8,386 nucleotides of DNA from Holophaga sp. Lineage in GTDB: Bacteria; Acidobacteriota; Holophagae; Holophagales; Holophagaceae. The position numbers and the translations under genes were made by a program. The stretch is taken from the NCBI GenBank assembly GCA_031292735.1, contig JARLGP010000058.1:1-8386 (forward strand), in the 5' to 3' direction. Numbering within the stretch: position 1 is the first letter of the stretch; each line of letters begins with the position of its first letter. The notes under the pieces are model-generated. The model was given only the letters and a program-made list of their open reading frames with translations, did not search any database and was not told where the DNA came from. Shown one piece after another: positions 5,754 through 8,386 of the stretch.

Positions 5754-8386
5754 GTGGAACCCAAGCGCCCCAACCCAGATGACCTGCTGAAGAAGGTCCA
5801 GGAGGAGGAGGCCCGCTCCAAGCGGGCCCGGCTGAAGATCTTCTTCGGCATGGCGCCGGGGGTCGGCAAGACCTTCGCCATGCTCCAGGAGGCCTGCATC
5901 CGCAAGGCGGAGGGGGTGGACGTGGTGGCCGGGGTGGTGGAGACCCACGGCCGGCGCGACACCATGGCCATGGCCGAGGGCTTCGACGTGCTGCCCAGGA
6001 AGCTGCTGCCCTACCGGGGCGTCCAGCTGGAGGAGGTCGACCTGGAGGCGGCGCTCAAGCGCAGGCCCCAGCTCATCCTCATGGACGAGCTGGCCCACAC
6101 CAACGTCCAGGGCTCGCTCCACGTGAAGCGCTGGCAGGACGTGATGGACCTGCTGGACGCCGCCATCGACGTGTTCACCACCGTGAACGTGCAGCACCTG
6201 GAGAGCCTCAAGGACACCGTGGCCCAGATCACCGGGGTGCTGGTGCGGGAGAACATCCCCGACAGCCTGCTCAAGCGGGCCGACCAGATCGAGCTGGTGG
6301 ACATCCCCCCCGAGGAGCTGCTGGAGCGCCTGAAGGAGGGCAAGGTCTACGTGCCCGAGCAGGCCCAGCACGCGGTGGAGCGGTTCTTCCGCAAGGGCAA
6401 CCTGCTGGCCCTGCGCGAACTGGCCTTGCGCCGCACGGCCGAACACGTGGACGCCGACATGCGCCGGTACATGGCCAGCAAGGGCATCGTCGGCAAGACC
6501 TGGGCGGCCGGCGAGCGGCTGCTGGTGTGCGTGAACTCCAAGGCCGATTCGGCCAGCCTGATCCGGGCCACCCGCCGCCTGTCGGAATCCCTCAACGCCC
6601 CCTGGATCGCCGCCTACGTGGAGACCGGCAAGCACATCCGCTACTCCGAAGAAGAGCGCACCCAGCTGGAGGACAACCTCCGCCTGGCCGAGCGTCTTGG
6701 CGGCGAAAGCTCGGTGGTGCAGGGCGACATGTCCACCGCCGAAGCGATCATCGACTTCGCCACCAGCCACAACGTCACCAAGATCATCATCGGCAAGCCC
6801 GCCCACTCCCGCTGGATGGAGCTGCTCACCGGCTCCATGCTGGAGGATCTGGTGCGCCGCAGCGGCGATATCGATATCCATGTGATCACCGGCCGGCAGG
6901 AGGGCGAGAAGCCCGCCCCCAGCGCCACGCCCGCCGTCCGCCAGGCCCGCATGCCGGGGCTTTCGCACTACCTGGCCGGCGCGGTGACCGTGGCCCTGCT
7001 CACCGGCATCTGCATGCCCCTGCACAAGCACCTGGAAATGGCCGACGTGGTCATGGTCTACATGCTGGGGATCATGCTGGTGGCGAGCCGGTTCGGCCGC
7101 TGGCCCTCCCTGGCCGCCTCGGGGTTCAGCGTGCTGGCCCTGGACTTCTTCTTCATGCCGCCCCGCTTCTCGTTTGCCTACGGCAACATCCGGCACCTGG
7201 CCACCTACGGGGTGATGCTGCTGGTGGGCCTGGTGATCGGCAACCTCACCGAGCGGATCCGCTCCCAGGCCCGGCTGGCCCGCAACCGGGAGAACCGCAT
7301 CCGCGCCCTGTTCCGGCTGTCCGCGGACCTGACCCGGTCCACCGGCTCGGCGGCCATGGCGGAGACCGCCAGCCGCAACGTGGCCACCCACTTCCAGAGC
7401 AAGGTGCTGATCTTCCTGCCCGGCGCCGGCGGCCGGCTCAGATCCAATTCCCTGGTGGACCACGAGGTGGTGAGCCAGGACGAACTGGGCGTGGCCCAGT
7501 GGGTCTACGATCACCACGAACCGGCCGGCATGGGCACCGACACCCTGCCCGGAGCCCAGGCCCTGTACCTGCCCCTGAAGGGGGCCCACGAACTGATCGG
7601 GGTGATGGGCATCCGCCCGAACGATGCCGCGGGACGCCACATGGAACCGGACCAGCGCCACCTGCTGGAGGCCTTCGCCAACCAGACCGCGGTGGCCCTG
7701 GAGCGGGCCCTGCTGGCCGAGCGCAACCGGGAATCCCAGCGCCAGGTGGACCGGGAGCAGCTGCGCAACGCCCTGCTGTCCTCCGTCTCCCACGATCTGC
7801 GCACCCCCCTGGGCGGCATCACCGGGGCCGCCTCCACCCTGCTGGCGGATCACGGCGAACTGCCGGCCAGCTCGCGCAAGGACCTGCTGGAGACCATCCA
7901 CGAGGAGGGCAACCGGCTGCAGCGACTGGTCACCAACCTGCTGGACGTGACCCGGCTGGAATCCGGGGTGGTGGATCTGGCCAAGGACTGGGTGCCCCTG
8001 GAAGAACTGGTGGGCGTGGCCCTGGAGCGCCTGCAGGGCACGCTGGGCGACCGGGTGATCAAGGTGGAACTGCCCGCCAACCTGCCCATGGTGCAGGCGG
8101 ATCCGGTGCTGCTGGGCCAGGTGCTCATCAATCTGCTGGAGAATGCCTGCAAGTTTTCGCCCGCCGATCAGCCGATCGAGATCAAGGGCTGGGCGACCGA
8201 ACGGGCCATCACCTTGTCGGTGACCGACCACGGCCAGGGCATCCCGGCCGGCGAGGAGGAGCACATCTTCGAGAAGCTGGTGCGCTTCCCCCAGGGCGAC
8301 ACCCGGCCCGGGGCCGGACTGGGGCTGGCCATCTGCAAGGGCGTGGTGCAGGCCCACGGCGGCCGGATCCAGGCCACCAATCGCCC
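5754..8386 (+). CDS. kdpD: Sensor histidine kinase KdpD (3' end cut by the window edge)
   Basis: KdpD senses potassium limitation or turgor at the inner membrane and phosphorylates KdpE, which activates the kdpFABC potassium pump. The visible 877 codons follow the complete E. coli architecture (894 residues): KdpD N-terminal domain with Walker A GMAPGVGKT (32-40) and Walker B LILMDE (107-112); a universal-stress-protein-like domain (about 255-380); four transmembrane helices (about 407-424, 432-447, 451-469, 482-498); the arginine cluster after TM4 (R501, R503, R507, R510, R512, R515, R517); a GAF-like region (about 535-660); and the kinase core with H-box SVSHDLRTP (phospho-acceptor His680), N-box NLLEN (793-797), DHGQG (825-829) and GAGLGL (853-858). 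About 20-30 C-terminal residues lie off the window. An in-frame TAA at 5742-5744 and the lack of ATG before Walker A make GTG 5754 the only sensible start; its ribosome site is weak. It lies 24 bp after thiC. No kdpFABC gene precedes it. Confidence 0.97.
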   Translation, partial: MEPKRPNPDDLLKKVQEEEARSKRARLKIFFGMAPGVGKTFAMLQEACIRKAEGVDVVAGVVETHGRRDTMAMAEGFDVLPRKLLPYRGVQLEEVDLEAALKRRPQLILMDELAHTNVQGSLHVKRWQDVMDLLDAAIDVFTTVNVQHLESLKDTVAQITGVLVRENIPDSLLKRADQIELVDIPPEELLERLKEGKVYVPEQAQHAVERFFRKGNLLALRELALRRTAEHVDADMRRYMASKGIVGKTWAAGERLLVCVNSKADSASLIRATRRLSESLNAPWIAAYVETGKHIRYSEEERTQLEDNLRLAERLGGESSVVQGDMSTAEAIIDFATSHNVTKIIIGKPAHSRWMELLTGSMLEDLVRRSGDIDIHVITGRQEGEKPAPSATPAVRQARMPGLSHYLAGAVTVALLTGICMPLHKHLEMADVVMVYMLGIMLVASRFGRWPSLAASGFSVLALDFFFMPPRFSFAYGNIRHLATYGVMLLVGLVIGNLTERIRSQARLARNRENRIRALFRLSADLTRSTGSAAMAETASRNVATHFQSKVLIFLPGAGGRLRSNSLVDHEVVSQDELGVAQWVYDHHEPAGMGTDTLPGAQALYLPLKGAHELIGVMGIRPNDAAGRHMEPDQRHLLEAFANQTAVALERALLAERNRESQRQVDREQLRNALLSSVSHDLRTPLGGITGAASTLLADHGELPASSRKDLLETIHEEGNRLQRLVTNLLDVTRLESGVVDLAKDWVPLEELVGVALERLQGTLGDRVIKVELPANLPMVQADPVLLGQVLINLLENACKFSPADQPIEIKGWATERAITLSVTDHGQGIPAGEEEHIFEKLVRFPQGDTRPGAGLGLAICKGVVQAHGGRIQATNR

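Overview
The window reads as ordinary chromosomal DNA of a high-GC bacterium, most likely a member of Pseudomonadota (the ThiC, KdpD and ManC sequences are proteobacterial in style). I cannot place it further from sequence alone. There are no transposases, phage genes, tRNAs, rRNAs or CRISPR repeats. Six protein genes are supported, one of them (kdpD) cut by the right edge.

Layout. Positions 1-275 carry no gene I can support but hold several inverted repeats, including a possible structured leader in front of the first gene. Positions 276-1163 (+) encode a ten-helix EamA/DMT-family transporter. It runs tail-to-tail, with a 16-bp overlap, into a four-gene minus-strand set read from 3735 down to 1148: a CheZ-like phosphatase candidate, an exported very basic repeat protein of unknown function, a mannose-1-phosphate guanylyltransferase (manC), and a small cupin resembling the C-terminal mannose-6-phosphate isomerase domain of type II PMI/GMP enzymes. 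Gaps of 66, 10 and 22 bp make co-transcription plausible. A 164-bp divergent intergenic region (3736-3899) separates this set from thiC (3900-5729, +, pyrimidine branch of thiamine synthesis). After 24 bp, thiC is followed by a GTG-started kdpD (5754 to beyond 8386, +), a sensor kinase associated with potassium and turgor.

How the genes fit together. manC and the cupin look like the two halves of the usual bifunctional PMI/GMP enzyme on separate adjacent genes, which would supply GDP-mannose for surface polysaccharide. The CheZ-like protein and the basic protein upstream have no obvious link to that pathway. thiC and kdpD are probably co-oriented neighbours rather than a functional pair. No kdpFABC pump gene is present on the visible side of kdpD.

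Nothing here is a clearly new biological system. The points most worth a second look are the split PMI/GMP pair with an altered cupin metal site, the CheZ-like gene outside a chemotaxis cluster, the exported histone-H1-like repeat protein, the apparent lack of a TPP riboswitch before thiC, the kdpD placement, and the competing stems upstream of the transporter.
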